A stretch of 7,043 bases of DNA from Oxalobacteraceae bacterium UBA7693 (GCA_002482715.1 DLGN01000120.1:1-7043); one strand, 5' to 3'; counted from the first letter of the stretch, positions 1-6,772 are shown. Program-made: numbers and translations. The notes: generated by a model from the sequence alone, not told the origin.

Positions 1-904
1 GAATCGGCACATTACACAACTCAATATGATTCGCAGCGAATTTATACCAATCACCACCGCGATTTCTCTGTGCTTCTACCAAAGCTTTAAAATTAGCAGT
101 ATCTGTACGGAAGACTTCTAATTTAATCCGTTCAGCCTCTGGCACATCGCTGGCTATGCGTACCGATTTAATCGGTGTGCCTTCTTCTGGCTTTTCATAA
201 AACCCTAAAGCGCCAGTGCCGCGTGGCAGGCTAGAGAGTAACTCTATGCCATGCATGACACGGCCAACGACAGTGATATTACGATCGAGATTACGTGGTG
301 CGTGACCAGTAACGGCGTAGAGAGAACTTCCGTTACCACTGTCGGTTTCATTGCCACGCGCAACACCGATGGCGCCATAGCAGTGGGTGAGCCAGGTGCT
401 TTGTGTTTTGGGATCGCGCGCTGCAGCGAAACTATTCACATGTCCGACTTGTGGCGCATAGCCGTCGACATCAGGCAATCGGGTGAACTGTGCATCTTTT
501 TTGTATTTCACCGTGAATTCGCCTTCGACTTTCTTCGTCGCATTTTTAAATTCACGCTTCTCACCTGGGTCTCCCCACTGTGCAACGTAATTGTCATGCG
601 AACGTATCATTGCTAGTCCGTCGAAATAGCCCTCTTTGACTAATGCTTTGATATTCGCCACATTTTTTGGCGCAAACTCAGGCGCAAGCTCAATCACCAC
701 ACGACCTTTTTCCATTTCTAAATACAAGGTATTGTCAGGATTGAGTACGCGCCAGTCACTTGCCTGAGATGACTTCAAGATATCGGCGATGCTCAATTTG
801 GGCAAGGATACTTTTGATGCTTTTTGCTGAGCTGAAACCGAACTCGCCAGCAAAGAGAATATCGCTGCCAAAGCGATCTTTGTATAAGTAAAATTTGTCT
901 TCAT
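1..904 (-). CDS. Exported cyclophilin-type peptidyl-prolyl cis-trans isomerase (C-terminus beyond window)
   Basis: The first 301 codons are visible; the frame is still open at the window edge, so the C-terminus is missing. The ATG at 904-902 is preceded by a good Shine-Dalgarno (AAAGGAAGAG, 908-917). Residues 1-25 form a Sec signal peptide with a likely cut at VSA25/Q26, placing the protein in the periplasm. The cyclophilin fold runs from about residue 58 (TLYLEMEKGRVVIELAP) to about 230. Arg101, Tyr106 and Gln109 sit where human cyclophilin A has Arg55, Phe60 and Gln63, and the LDRNITVVGRVMHGIELL stretch (206-223) matches the conserved LDGKxTVFGRV region. The Trp121 and His126 positions appear replaced by Asn205 and Ile210. 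An insertion at about 115-175 separates the catalytic loop from the GAIGVARG strand. The expected role is folding of proline-containing exported proteins. Family assignment is firm; activity and substrates are inferred. Confidence 0.88.
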   Translation of the reverse strand, partial: MKTNFTYTKIALAAIFSLLASSVSAQQKASKVSLPKLSIADILKSSQASDWRVLNPDNTLYLEMEKGRVVIELAPEFAPKNVANIKALVKEGYFDGLAMIRSHDNYVAQWGDPGEKREFKNATKKVEGEFTVKYKKDAQFTRLPDVDGYAPQVGHVNSFAAARDPKTQSTWLTHCYGAIGVARGNETDSGNGSSLYAVTGHAPRNLDRNITVVGRVMHGIELLSSLPRGTGALGFYEKPEEGTPIKSVRIASDVPEAERIKLEVFRTDTANFKALVEAQRNRGGDWYKFAANHIELCNVPI

Positions 905-946
905 GGTCTCTTCCTTTATTTTTTATTTGGACGGCATTTTCAGTGT

Positions 947-969
947 GAATATCAATATTCTTGAGAATA
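947..969 (-). promoter_or_regulatory. Alternating GAATA/TATTC half-site array upstream of the cyclophilin gene
   Basis: Read on the minus strand, TATTC, GAATA and TATTC follow each other with 4-nt spacers (TCAA, TTGA), giving a strict 9-bp period of alternating orientation. This equals two overlapping 14-bp perfect palindromes, 956-969 and 947-960, that share one half-site. It lies 43 bp before the cyclophilin ATG, a position suited to an operator or a 5'-leader structure. No regulator is recognised, and the AT-rich setting leaves chance possible. Confidence 0.3.
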
Positions 970-995
970 GTTTGCAAGCTAAAAGTTCCCTGCCA

Positions 996-1055
996 GCTTA
1001 GTTAGTTTCAGCTTAGTTAGTTTCAGCTTAGTTGGTTTCAGCTAATTTGGTTTCA
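996..1055 (-). repeat. Four tandem 15-bp repeats spanning the M16 stop codon
   Basis: Four head-to-tail copies lie at 996-1010, 1011-1025, 1026-1040 and 1041-1055 (plus-strand unit GCTTAGTTAGTTTCA). The first two copies are identical, the third differs at one base and the fourth at several. The unit is five codons long and in frame with the M16 peptidase gene. The fourth copy encodes its last residues and holds the TAG stop, while the other three lie just downstream. In the M16 frame they would read LKPTK, LKLTK, LKLTK. Confidence 0.93.
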
Positions 1056-3906
1056 TTTGCTCTGGATACATAACGACCTGAATATAATTGTCCATATTCA
1101 AGTAGATCTTTGCAGCATCTTGGACTTCCCTCGTTTGCAATTGTTTTACTCTGTCATTGAATGTAAATACGTGCATAGGGTTTTCATTATCCTCTTTCAC
1201 ATCATTAAATATCGTCATCCAAAATTCATTGGTTTTCATTTGATCTTGACGATTTTTCAGCCAATTCTCTTTCACTTTTTTCAGTTCATCCTCGGTCACA
1301 GGATTTTTTTTCATGTCTTCAATCAAGGTAAAACTACTGCGCAATAATTTGTCCACATGTTCAGGTCCACTAGGTAAGTAAAGCTCGACCATATATCCCT
1401 GATAAGGATTTAAGATTGTTCTGTATGAGACTTGCGGGCTATAGACAGCGCCAAGCTCTTCACGCATTTTTGCGGTCAATCGCAATTGCAATACCTCCAT
1501 GACCGCAGAAAATCGCATACGATCCGCGATACTCATCTTACGTTCGCCATGCATCTGCAAAGTCACCAAGCTTTGAGACTCTTTACCAACATACACATTT
1601 TTCTTCACGATACCAGACACAGGTCTTAAACCGTGATCTTTGATACCGACCTCAACATCGTGTGCGGGTAATCCAGCGAGATAACTCAAGACTAAAGATT
1701 TCACTTTTTCAATGTCGAAACTTCCCACCAAAAAGAAGGTAAAACCTTTGGCACTCGAAAAACGGGCCTGATAAATTGCCATCAAACGATCAAGATCAAG
1801 TGCGGCAATATGCTCTGGTGTACTTAACACCGGTAAACGCGGATGCGCGGGATACATTGTGTGTATCAATTGATCTTGAAACACGGCAAAAGGCGATGCC
1901 ATTTGATTGCGTAAAGCGTCTTGCTGCTTACCGACAAAGGATTGAAATAGCGCAGGATCTCGACGTGGTGCAGTCATGGCGAGATAAATCACTTGCAGCA
2001 TTGTCTCCAAATCTCTTTTACTTGAGGAGCCAGAAATTCCTTCAAAGTTTTCACCAAACTTGGTCGAGACACTGACATTTTTTCCGGCCAAAAACTTCCC
2101 TAGCTCCAGTGGCGCTATATCCTTCATACCCATCACACCAACAATGGTGGTGGCATAACGTGCTTGCAAAAAATCGGTGTCGGCCACCATCGACATGCCA
2201 CCTGCCCTACTAGCACCAAGCAAGATTTGATCATTCTTAAAGTCGCTTGGTTTCATGACGAGCGTGACGCCATTACTGAGCGTCCAAGTTGTCGTACCCA
2301 ACTTCGAATCTTTAACTTCATTGATAATGCTACCAGCTTGCGGTGGTGCATCCATCAATGTGGCGACTGTCTTCTTTTCGATATAAGCAGTCACCGCCAC
2401 TTGCTCGGCACGCTTCACCATTTCCATTAATTGTAGAGAATCAGGAATGACGTGATCTGGTTTATCATTTCCTTGATAGACGATAAGTTTTGGTTCTTGA
2501 TTCACTAAAATAGTGCGTGCAAATTGATTCACATCATCGAGCGAAATTTGTTTCATGATCACTTGGTGAAATGCGTACTCTGCTTCAATTCCTGGTATCG
2601 CTTCGCCAACTAAGAAGTTACGTATAAACTCAGATGCTAATTCTGCAGACTGACTTTTTTCTCGCTCCTTGTATGCATCTTCCATATTGCGCAAAGCATT
2701 TGATTTTGCACGTTCAAATTCAGCTGCGCTAAAACCAAACTGCGCCACCCGCTTATTTTCTCGCATCAAAGCCTCAATCGCGTTTTGAACTCCCGCTTTG
2801 CCAATTGCGGCAAGAGAATTAAATTCTTGGTATTGCGCCACCAAATTTTTTACACCGCTACTTGCGCCAAGAAAAGGTGGCTGCGGTAGCTGCGCCAATT
2901 CACGTAAGCGATTACTCAACATCACATTAAAGAAACTTTGAATACGACGTTCGCGATAGCTGCCAAACTTTCCGTCATTCTTATTGAGATAACGGCCTTG
3001 TGAAATACTGACAGTGGCGATGTTTGCTTCTTTATCTATCGCAACCACTGCGTCATTGATATTTTTTATGGGTACTTGAGAAATTCCACGAGTGCGAGGC
3101 TTCTGAGGATTTTTTAAAGCAGAAAAATTCTTTTCTATCAAACGTTTTGCCTGAGCCAAATCAATATCACCTACCACGACGACGGCCATCAAATCTGGAC
3201 GATACCAATCACGATAAAATCGTTTTAATGCATCGTACTGAAAGTTCTTCAATACATCTTCTTTGCCAATCGGTAGACGTTCGGCATACTTTGAACCATG
3301 CAAGATCTTTGGTAGAACTTGTTTATTTAAGCGATCTTCTGCGCCCTTACCTAAACGTGCTTCTTCAAGAACAATTCCACGTTCTCTGTCGATTTCGGTG
3401 TGATCAAATGCTAAGCCATGTGCCCAATCTGCCAACACCATGATCGCCTTATCCAGATTTGCCGGTTTATCTGTGGGAATAGGTAGAATGTAAACGGTCT
3501 CATCGAAACTGGTATAGGCATTTAAATCAGCACCGAACTTCACACCCATCGATTCTAAAAAAGAAACCAAATCATTTTTCTTAAAATGCTTACTGCCGTT
3601 AAAGGCCATATGTTCAGTGAAATGCGCGAGACCTTGTTGATCCTCGTCTTCTAAAATTGAACCGGCTTTGATCACCAAGCGCAATTCAGCTTTTTTCTCA
3701 GGCTTTGCGTTTTTTTGCAAATAGTAAGTCAGTCCATTATTCAACCTCGCTTTAATCAATTGAGAAGAATAAGGAATCGATTTGTGCGCGGCAAAAGGAC
3801 TATTTGACGATTGCGCCGAGGAGGAAATTGGAAGAACAAGCAACAATGCTAAAGAAAAAGCTGACAGTCGTAGCGATCCTAGCAATAGTAGAATAAATGC
3901 ACGCAT
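1042..3906 (-). CDS. Secreted two-domain M16 (pitrilysin/insulinase family) zinc metallopeptidase, PqqL-like
   Basis: A 954-residue protein, close to the length of E. coli PqqL and other two-domain M16 proteases. A hydrophobic signal peptide spans residues 1-31, with a likely cut at SSSA31/Q32, so it acts in the periplasm or outside. The inverted zinc motif HFTEH gives ligands His95 and His99 and catalytic base Glu98; Glu175 in ERGIVLEE, about 76 residues on, is the likely third ligand. The C-terminal half keeps the substrate-binding Arg/Tyr pair with the family's 7-residue spacing (Arg815 and Tyr822 in REELGAVY). Both halves therefore look intact and active. Members degrade peptides and small unfolded proteins inside a closed chamber. 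The ATG has only a weak upstream GGTG, but a start here gives a complete signal peptide. The 3' end lies inside a 15-bp tandem repeat array. Substrate unknown. Confidence 0.93.
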   Translation of the reverse strand: MRAFILLLLGSLRLSAFSLALLLVLPISSSAQSSNSPFAAHKSIPYSSQLIKARLNNGLTYYLQKNAKPEKKAELRLVIKAGSILEDEDQQGLAHFTEHMAFNGSKHFKKNDLVSFLESMGVKFGADLNAYTSFDETVYILPIPTDKPANLDKAIMVLADWAHGLAFDHTEIDRERGIVLEEARLGKGAEDRLNKQVLPKILHGSKYAERLPIGKEDVLKNFQYDALKRFYRDWYRPDLMAVVVVGDIDLAQAKRLIEKNFSALKNPQKPRTRGISQVPIKNINDAVVAIDKEANIATVSISQGRYLNKNDGKFGSYRERRIQSFFNVMLSNRLRELAQLPQPPFLGASSGVKNLVAQYQEFNSLAAIGKAGVQNAIEALMRENKRVAQFGFSAAEFERAKSNALRNMEDAYKEREKSQSAELASEFIRNFLVGEAIPGIEAEYAFHQVIMKQISLDDVNQFARTILVNQEPKLIVYQGNDKPDHVIPDSLQLMEMVKRAEQVAVTAYIEKKTVATLMDAPPQAGSIINEVKDSKLGTTTWTLSNGVTLVMKPSDFKNDQILLGASRAGGMSMVADTDFLQARYATTIVGVMGMKDIAPLELGKFLAGKNVSVSTKFGENFEGISGSSSKRDLETMLQVIYLAMTAPRRDPALFQSFVGKQQDALRNQMASPFAVFQDQLIHTMYPAHPRLPVLSTPEHIAALDLDRLMAIYQARFSSAKGFTFFLVGSFDIEKVKSLVLSYLAGLPAHDVEVGIKDHGLRPVSGIVKKNVYVGKESQSLVTLQMHGERKMSIADRMRFSAVMEVLQLRLTAKMREELGAVYSPQVSYRTILNPYQGYMVELYLPSGPEHVDKLLRSSFTLIEDMKKNPVTEDELKKVKENWLKNRQDQMKTNEFWMTIFNDVKEDNENPMHVFTFNDRVKQLQTREVQDAAKIYLNMDNYIQVVMYPEQMKPN

Positions 3907-4013
3907 AAATTAAGCACCAAAGACAGTATGAGCTGGCAACTTACTCTAAATTTACAAGAAAAACAATTTAATCATTCTTCGAGAGCTAGAGGGACACCGG
4001 CCTTATTCAGGCA

Positions 4014-4042
4014 CTGATAACTTGTGCATCAACTTACGTCAA
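4014..4042 (-). promoter_or_regulatory. Possible sigma70-type promoter for the M16 peptidase gene
   Basis: On the minus strand, TTGACG (4037-4042) is separated by exactly 17 bp from TATCAG (4014-4019), matching 5/6 and 4/6 of the consensus. The -35 overlaps the stop codon of the upstream membrane protein gene. Initiation here would leave a leader of about 100 nt before the M16 ATG. A direct repeat with 10-bp period (4027-4046) covers the -35. The -10 is poor, so this is tentative, and M16 could also be read from upstream. Confidence 0.33.
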
Positions 4043-4515
4043 CTTTTGCGTTCGCTAAATGAGTAGCATAGTAGGACAGCTGATAACACTGAGAAAGTCC
4101 AGTAATCAGTAGGCAGTCCCCACCACCAATGCTTATGCCAAAAGACATCGATAGGATTAAATCGGACTAAACCGAATGCAGGGTTGAGCACAAACCAAAG
4201 AAAATCTTCCACTATCCAAAAAACCATAATGCATGCAAACGCACGCGCTTGCAGTTTCCATGACCAAATTTGTAGAAAGAAAAATGGCAGATGAAAGACC
4301 ATGGCGATGAATGGAAATACCCAAGCGTGATAACCGGTCATCGCTCGCCCGCCCCAAAAAATATCTAGCAACCAATGCTGCTCTATACGCCAAGTCGGTA
4401 AACTGGTCGCCCACCCAGCGCCACCTTCAATCTGAATCTCAACCTCGGCGAAAAAAAAGGCCATCAAACTGACCCAAAATAAAGTGAGCAACAATCCCTT
4501 CCACTGTATGCGCAT
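4039..4515 (-). CDS. Trp-rich four-helix integral membrane protein of unknown function
   Basis: A 158-residue protein with four probable membrane helices at about 7-24, 64-83, 90-110 and 137-153. I do not recognise the family. Sixteen residues are tryptophan (about 10%). Polar residues cluster at the helix ends or inside the membrane: Glu24/Glu26/Glu30 after helix 1, followed by a GWATSLPTW stretch; WGGR and TGYH before helix 2; Glu103-Asp104 within helix 3; and a WHKHWWWG motif (126-133) before helix 4. Such fixed Glu/Asp/His positions suggest a metal- or ligand-binding membrane protein, but that is inference. The ATG at 4515-4513 is chosen because GAAGGA lies 7 nt before it; an upstream in-frame TTG (4530-4528) overlaps that site. 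The glycosyltransferase gene ends 63 bp upstream with no visible terminator between, so co-transcription is likely. Confidence 0.8.
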   Translation of the reverse strand: MRIQWKGLLLTLFWVSLMAFFFAEVEIQIEGGAGWATSLPTWRIEQHWLLDIFWGGRAMTGYHAWVFPFIAMVFHLPFFFLQIWSWKLQARAFACIMVFWIVEDFLWFVLNPAFGLVRFNPIDVFWHKHWWWGLPTDYWTFSVLSAVLLCYSFSERKS

Positions 4516-4522
4516 AAGAATG

Positions 4523-4528
4523 TCCTTC
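4523..4528 (-). promoter_or_regulatory. Shine-Dalgarno site that decides the membrane protein start
   Basis: GAAGGA lies 7 nt before the ATG at 4515-4513. An in-frame TTG at 4530-4528 shares its last base with this site and has no purine-rich sequence of its own at the right distance, so the ATG is the better start. Confidence 0.7.
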
Positions 4529-4578
4529 AATAATTTTGCTTTGGATTGATAAGTTAGGGAATGTAGGTGATTTCATAT

Positions 4579-5748
4579 TTAGATCAAGCTACTGAGCACA
4601 TGTTCAAACACAGTTTTTGCGGCGTTTGGTTTACCAAGCGATTTCGCTCGTGCCGCCATATTCGAAAGTTTGTCTGGTTGTGCAATGAGCTCTTGCACGC
4701 GATACGCAAGTGCAAGTGCATCAACGGCTTTGAGTGCAACGCCCTGCTCCATCACAAAATCCGCATTGCGTTCTTCTTGTCCAGGTATCGGCGCATTGAC
4801 GATCATCGGCAAACCCATTGCCAAACACTCTGAAGTGGTGAGTCCACCAGGTTTGGTAACGACCAAGTCAGCACAAGCCATCAATCGTTCAACCTGGGAA
4901 GTAAATCCAAAAGGAAACAGTCGTTTTGGATAAAATTGTGCGAGGCTTTGTAAAGCCTGCAAGCTCTTCAAGTTTTTCCCGGCTAGTACCACCAATTGGA
5001 ATTGAGAGCAGGTATTCTCCATATCTATGTGTAACTCCAACAAGCGCACTGCAAGCTCATCTAAGTTACCGAGGCCAGCACCACCGCCCATCAAGATGAT
5101 AGTTAACCGAGATGGATCTAAACCAAATTCTTGCGCACATACGGTTCGAGATAACGTCTGTGCGAATGCAGGCATGATAGGAATTCCTGTCACATGAATG
5201 GCATCGGCCACAATCCCATGTGCTCGCATACGAAATGCAACCTCCTGATTCGCGGCAAAGTAACCAGCAATTCCCGCATGCACCCACATACGATGCAAAT
5301 CAAAATCGGTCACTTGTACCCAAACTGGACAATGCAACTCTCGTCTTGCGATTAATCTTGCCAGCATTTCTGCTGGTAAAAAATGGGTGCAAATAATTGC
5401 ATCAGGATGTAAGTTGGCAATCTCACGCAATAAGGCTTTTGCATTCCAACGTTCCAAGCTACGCCGTAGTTTTTCCATCGAGCTATCGGGTCTGGCATCG
5501 TTGGTATAGTTATACAAATAGCCCCACAAGGTCGGTGCACGATTGACCAAGCGCATATAAAAATCGGTATAGATCTTACGAAAGCCTGTCGTGACGTAAT
5601 CCATTACATCGAGATGAATCACCCTACAACTTGGATCAGCTAATTCAGCATAGGCGCGTATTGCTTCAGCAGCGCGCGCATGTCCGGCACCGGCAGAGAC
5701 ACTGAGTAATAGAATTGTTTTCTCAGATTTTTTCGCATTTTCTGTCAT
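4579..5748 (-). CDS. GT28 / MGDG-synthase-like glycosyltransferase (probable diacylglycerol glycosyltransferase)
   Basis: A 389-residue two-domain GT-B enzyme related to plant MGDG synthase, Bacillus UgtP and MurG. The N-terminal domain opens with the family signature SVSAGAGHARAAEAI (16-30), then CTHFLPAEML (120-129) and VTDFDLHRMWVH (146-157), as in MGDG synthase N-domains. The C-terminal nucleotide-sugar domain has the Gly-rich LMGGGAGLGNL (219-229) and the donor-binding TKPGGLTTSECLAMGLP (298-314), then PIPGQEERNADFV (320-332). The likely reaction is sugar transfer from a UDP-sugar to diacylglycerol at the cytoplasmic membrane face. The sugar (glucose or galactose) and the number of transfers cannot be read from sequence. 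The ATG at 5748-5746 has no Shine-Dalgarno and no in-frame ATG, GTG or TTG follows before the conserved region. A PhoB-type promoter sits directly upstream, suggesting phosphate-starvation control. Confidence 0.88.
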   Translation of the reverse strand: MTENAKKSEKTILLLSVSAGAGHARAAEAIRAYAELADPSCRVIHLDVMDYVTTGFRKIYTDFYMRLVNRAPTLWGYLYNYTNDARPDSSMEKLRRSLERWNAKALLREIANLHPDAIICTHFLPAEMLARLIARRELHCPVWVQVTDFDLHRMWVHAGIAGYFAANQEVAFRMRAHGIVADAIHVTGIPIMPAFAQTLSRTVCAQEFGLDPSRLTIILMGGGAGLGNLDELAVRLLELHIDMENTCSQFQLVVLAGKNLKSLQALQSLAQFYPKRLFPFGFTSQVERLMACADLVVTKPGGLTTSECLAMGLPMIVNAPIPGQEERNADFVMEQGVALKAVDALALAYRVQELIAQPDKLSNMAARAKSLGKPNAAKTVFEHVLSSLI

Positions 5749-5758
5749 AGAAGACAGA
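5741..5758 (-). promoter_or_regulatory. Small hairpin enclosing the glycosyltransferase start codon
   Basis: TCTGTC and GACAGA form a perfect 6-bp inverted repeat around a 6-nt loop, and the ATG lies at the loop/stem border. It could affect initiation only if the transcript starts upstream of 5758. With the predicted -10 at 5758-5763, the 5' arm would probably not be transcribed in full, so it may be incidental. Confidence 0.25.
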
Positions 5759-5802
5759 TTGTAGAGAGGCTTAGTGACAAGTAGATGACAGCTAGGTGAC
5801 CG
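5758..5802 (-). promoter_or_regulatory. PhoB-dependent promoter (triple Pho half-site plus -10) of the glycosyltransferase gene
   Basis: On the minus strand three heptamers occur in tandem: CGGTCAC (5796-5802), CTGTCAT (5785-5791) and TTGTCAC (5774-5780), each separated by 4 bp, an exact 11-bp period. The known Pho box is two CTGTCAY-type heptamers with a 4-bp spacer; the last two units match it at 13 of 14 positions. Exactly 10 bp follow before TACAAT (5758-5763), 5/6 to the -10 consensus, and no conventional -35 is present. This is the arrangement of E. coli phoA, where PhoB replaces the -35 contact. The glycosyltransferase ATG begins 9 nt after the -10. The upstream trmB terminator isolates this promoter. 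PhoB binding is inferred. Confidence 0.8.
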
Positions 5803-5854
5803 CTAGTTGGAGCAGCGGAAGTCGATATCTGCGATAACAACTCAGCATAGGACG

Positions 5855-5887
5855 AAAAAAAACGCAGCACGCTTACAGGCTGCGTTT
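5855..5887 (-). terminator. Rho-independent terminator of trmB
   Basis: A perfect 9-bp stem, AAACGCAGC (plus strand 5860-5868) with GCTGCGTTT (5879-5887), encloses a 10-nt loop. On the minus strand it is followed directly by T residues (5855-5859). It begins 60 nt after the trmB stop. The plus-strand side lacks an unbroken T run, so it acts chiefly on leftward transcription and separates trmB from the glycosyltransferase gene. Confidence 0.88.
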
Positions 5888-5946
5888 ATTCTAAGTACGA
5901 TCTTGCAATCTCAACGAAGTAGGCTCAGGCACACTTCTCGTTAAAC

Positions 5947-6690
5947 CTATTTTTTCTCAAACACCAAATCCCACACCCCGTGTCCCAACTTCAAACCGCG
6001 ATTCTCAAACTTGGTGACCGGGCGATAATCAGGACGTGGCGCGTAAGCATCGGCAGTATTTTTCAAACCTGGATCAGCGCTCAGCACTTCTAACATTTGC
6101 ACCGCATATTCTTCCCAATCGGTGGCGCAATGAATATAGCCACCAGACTTAATACGGGATGCCAGTAAGGCAACCATCGGTCCTTGAATTAAACGGCGTT
6201 TATTGTGCCTAGCTTTATGCCAAGGATCTGGGAAAAATACATGGACGCCAGCCAAAGATTCTGGCGCAATCATATTCATTAATACTTCATAGGCATCGTG
6301 TTGGATGATGCGTTGATTTTGTAATCCAGCCGCTTCGGTCAACTTCAATAAATTGCCCACGCCAGGCGTATGAACTTCAACTCCAATGAAATTCTTTTCT
6401 GGCATTAAGGCAGAAATTTTGGCACTGGTTTCACCCATACCAAATCCAATTTCAAATATGGTCGGCGCTTGGCGTCCGAACGCTGCATCGACATCTAGCA
6501 CAGCTTTTTCATACGCGATCATATACTTGGCACCCAAGCTTTCAATCGCCTTTGATTGCGCATCTGACAAACGTCCTGCCCGCGTCACAAAACTACGAAT
6601 TCGGTATTCAGTTGGATCATAAAAAAGCGACTTACGAGGCTCTTCAATTGGTGCAGATTCGTCGCCTGCTTTAGGATTTTCTGTAGACAT
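5947..6690 (-). CDS. trmB: tRNA (guanine-N7-)-methyltransferase TrmB
   Basis: Transfers a methyl group from S-adenosylmethionine to N7 of guanosine 46 in the variable loop of many tRNAs, in the cytoplasm. With the ATG at 6690-6688 the protein has 247 residues, near the 239 of E. coli TrmB. The family block begins at RSFVTRAGRLSDAQ (32-45). SAM-site residues are Glu80 in EIGFGMGETS and Glu105 in GVEVH; Asp132 lies in QHDAYE, Asp155 in FFPDPWHK (equivalent to the catalytic Asp144 of E. coli), then KARHNKRRL (159-167), Asp191 in ATDWEEYA and TKFENRG (226-232). All key motifs are intact. A GTG at 6729-6727 would add 13 residues with no family look; neither start has a Shine-Dalgarno. The gene has its own promoter and terminator, so it appears to be a single-gene unit. 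Confidence 0.96.
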   Translation of the reverse strand: MSTENPKAGDESAPIEEPRKSLFYDPTEYRIRSFVTRAGRLSDAQSKAIESLGAKYMIAYEKAVLDVDAAFGRQAPTIFEIGFGMGETSAKISALMPEKNFIGVEVHTPGVGNLLKLTEAAGLQNQRIIQHDAYEVLMNMIAPESLAGVHVFFPDPWHKARHNKRRLIQGPMVALLASRIKSGGYIHCATDWEEYAVQMLEVLSADPGLKNTADAYAPRPDYRPVTKFENRGLKLGHGVWDLVFEKK

Positions 6691-6772
6691 GGATGCATTA
6701 AGGAAAGGGAGATTAGAAGCAAAAATCACAACGGGATCAATAACCTGCGCGAATGTGCTTAAAGAAGGCGCT

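Noticed and set aside
251..616. 121-codon open frame on the plus strand
   Set aside because: It lies wholly antisense to the cyclophilin coding region, whose motifs are clear. The translation has no recognisable domain or supported start.
756..977. 73-codon minus-strand frame overlapping the cyclophilin start
   Set aside because: It covers the signal peptide region in another frame. The cyclophilin frame has the Shine-Dalgarno, signal peptide and family motifs.
4000..4012. GCCT...AGGC inverted repeat upstream of the M16 gene
   Set aside because: A 4-bp stem without a T run is too weak for a terminator and has no sign of being an operator.
4157..4414. 85-codon minus-strand frame inside the membrane protein gene
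   Set aside because: It is a shadow of the 4039-4515 gene in another frame, without a Shine-Dalgarno or its own features.
4516..4530. TTG at 4530 as the start of the membrane protein
   Set aside because: It overlaps the Shine-Dalgarno that serves the ATG at 4515 and has none of its own.
4567..4933. Two plus-strand frames antisense to the 3' part of the glycosyltransferase gene
   Set aside because: They oppose conserved GT28 motifs (TKPGG region), so their openness follows from the codon use of the real gene.
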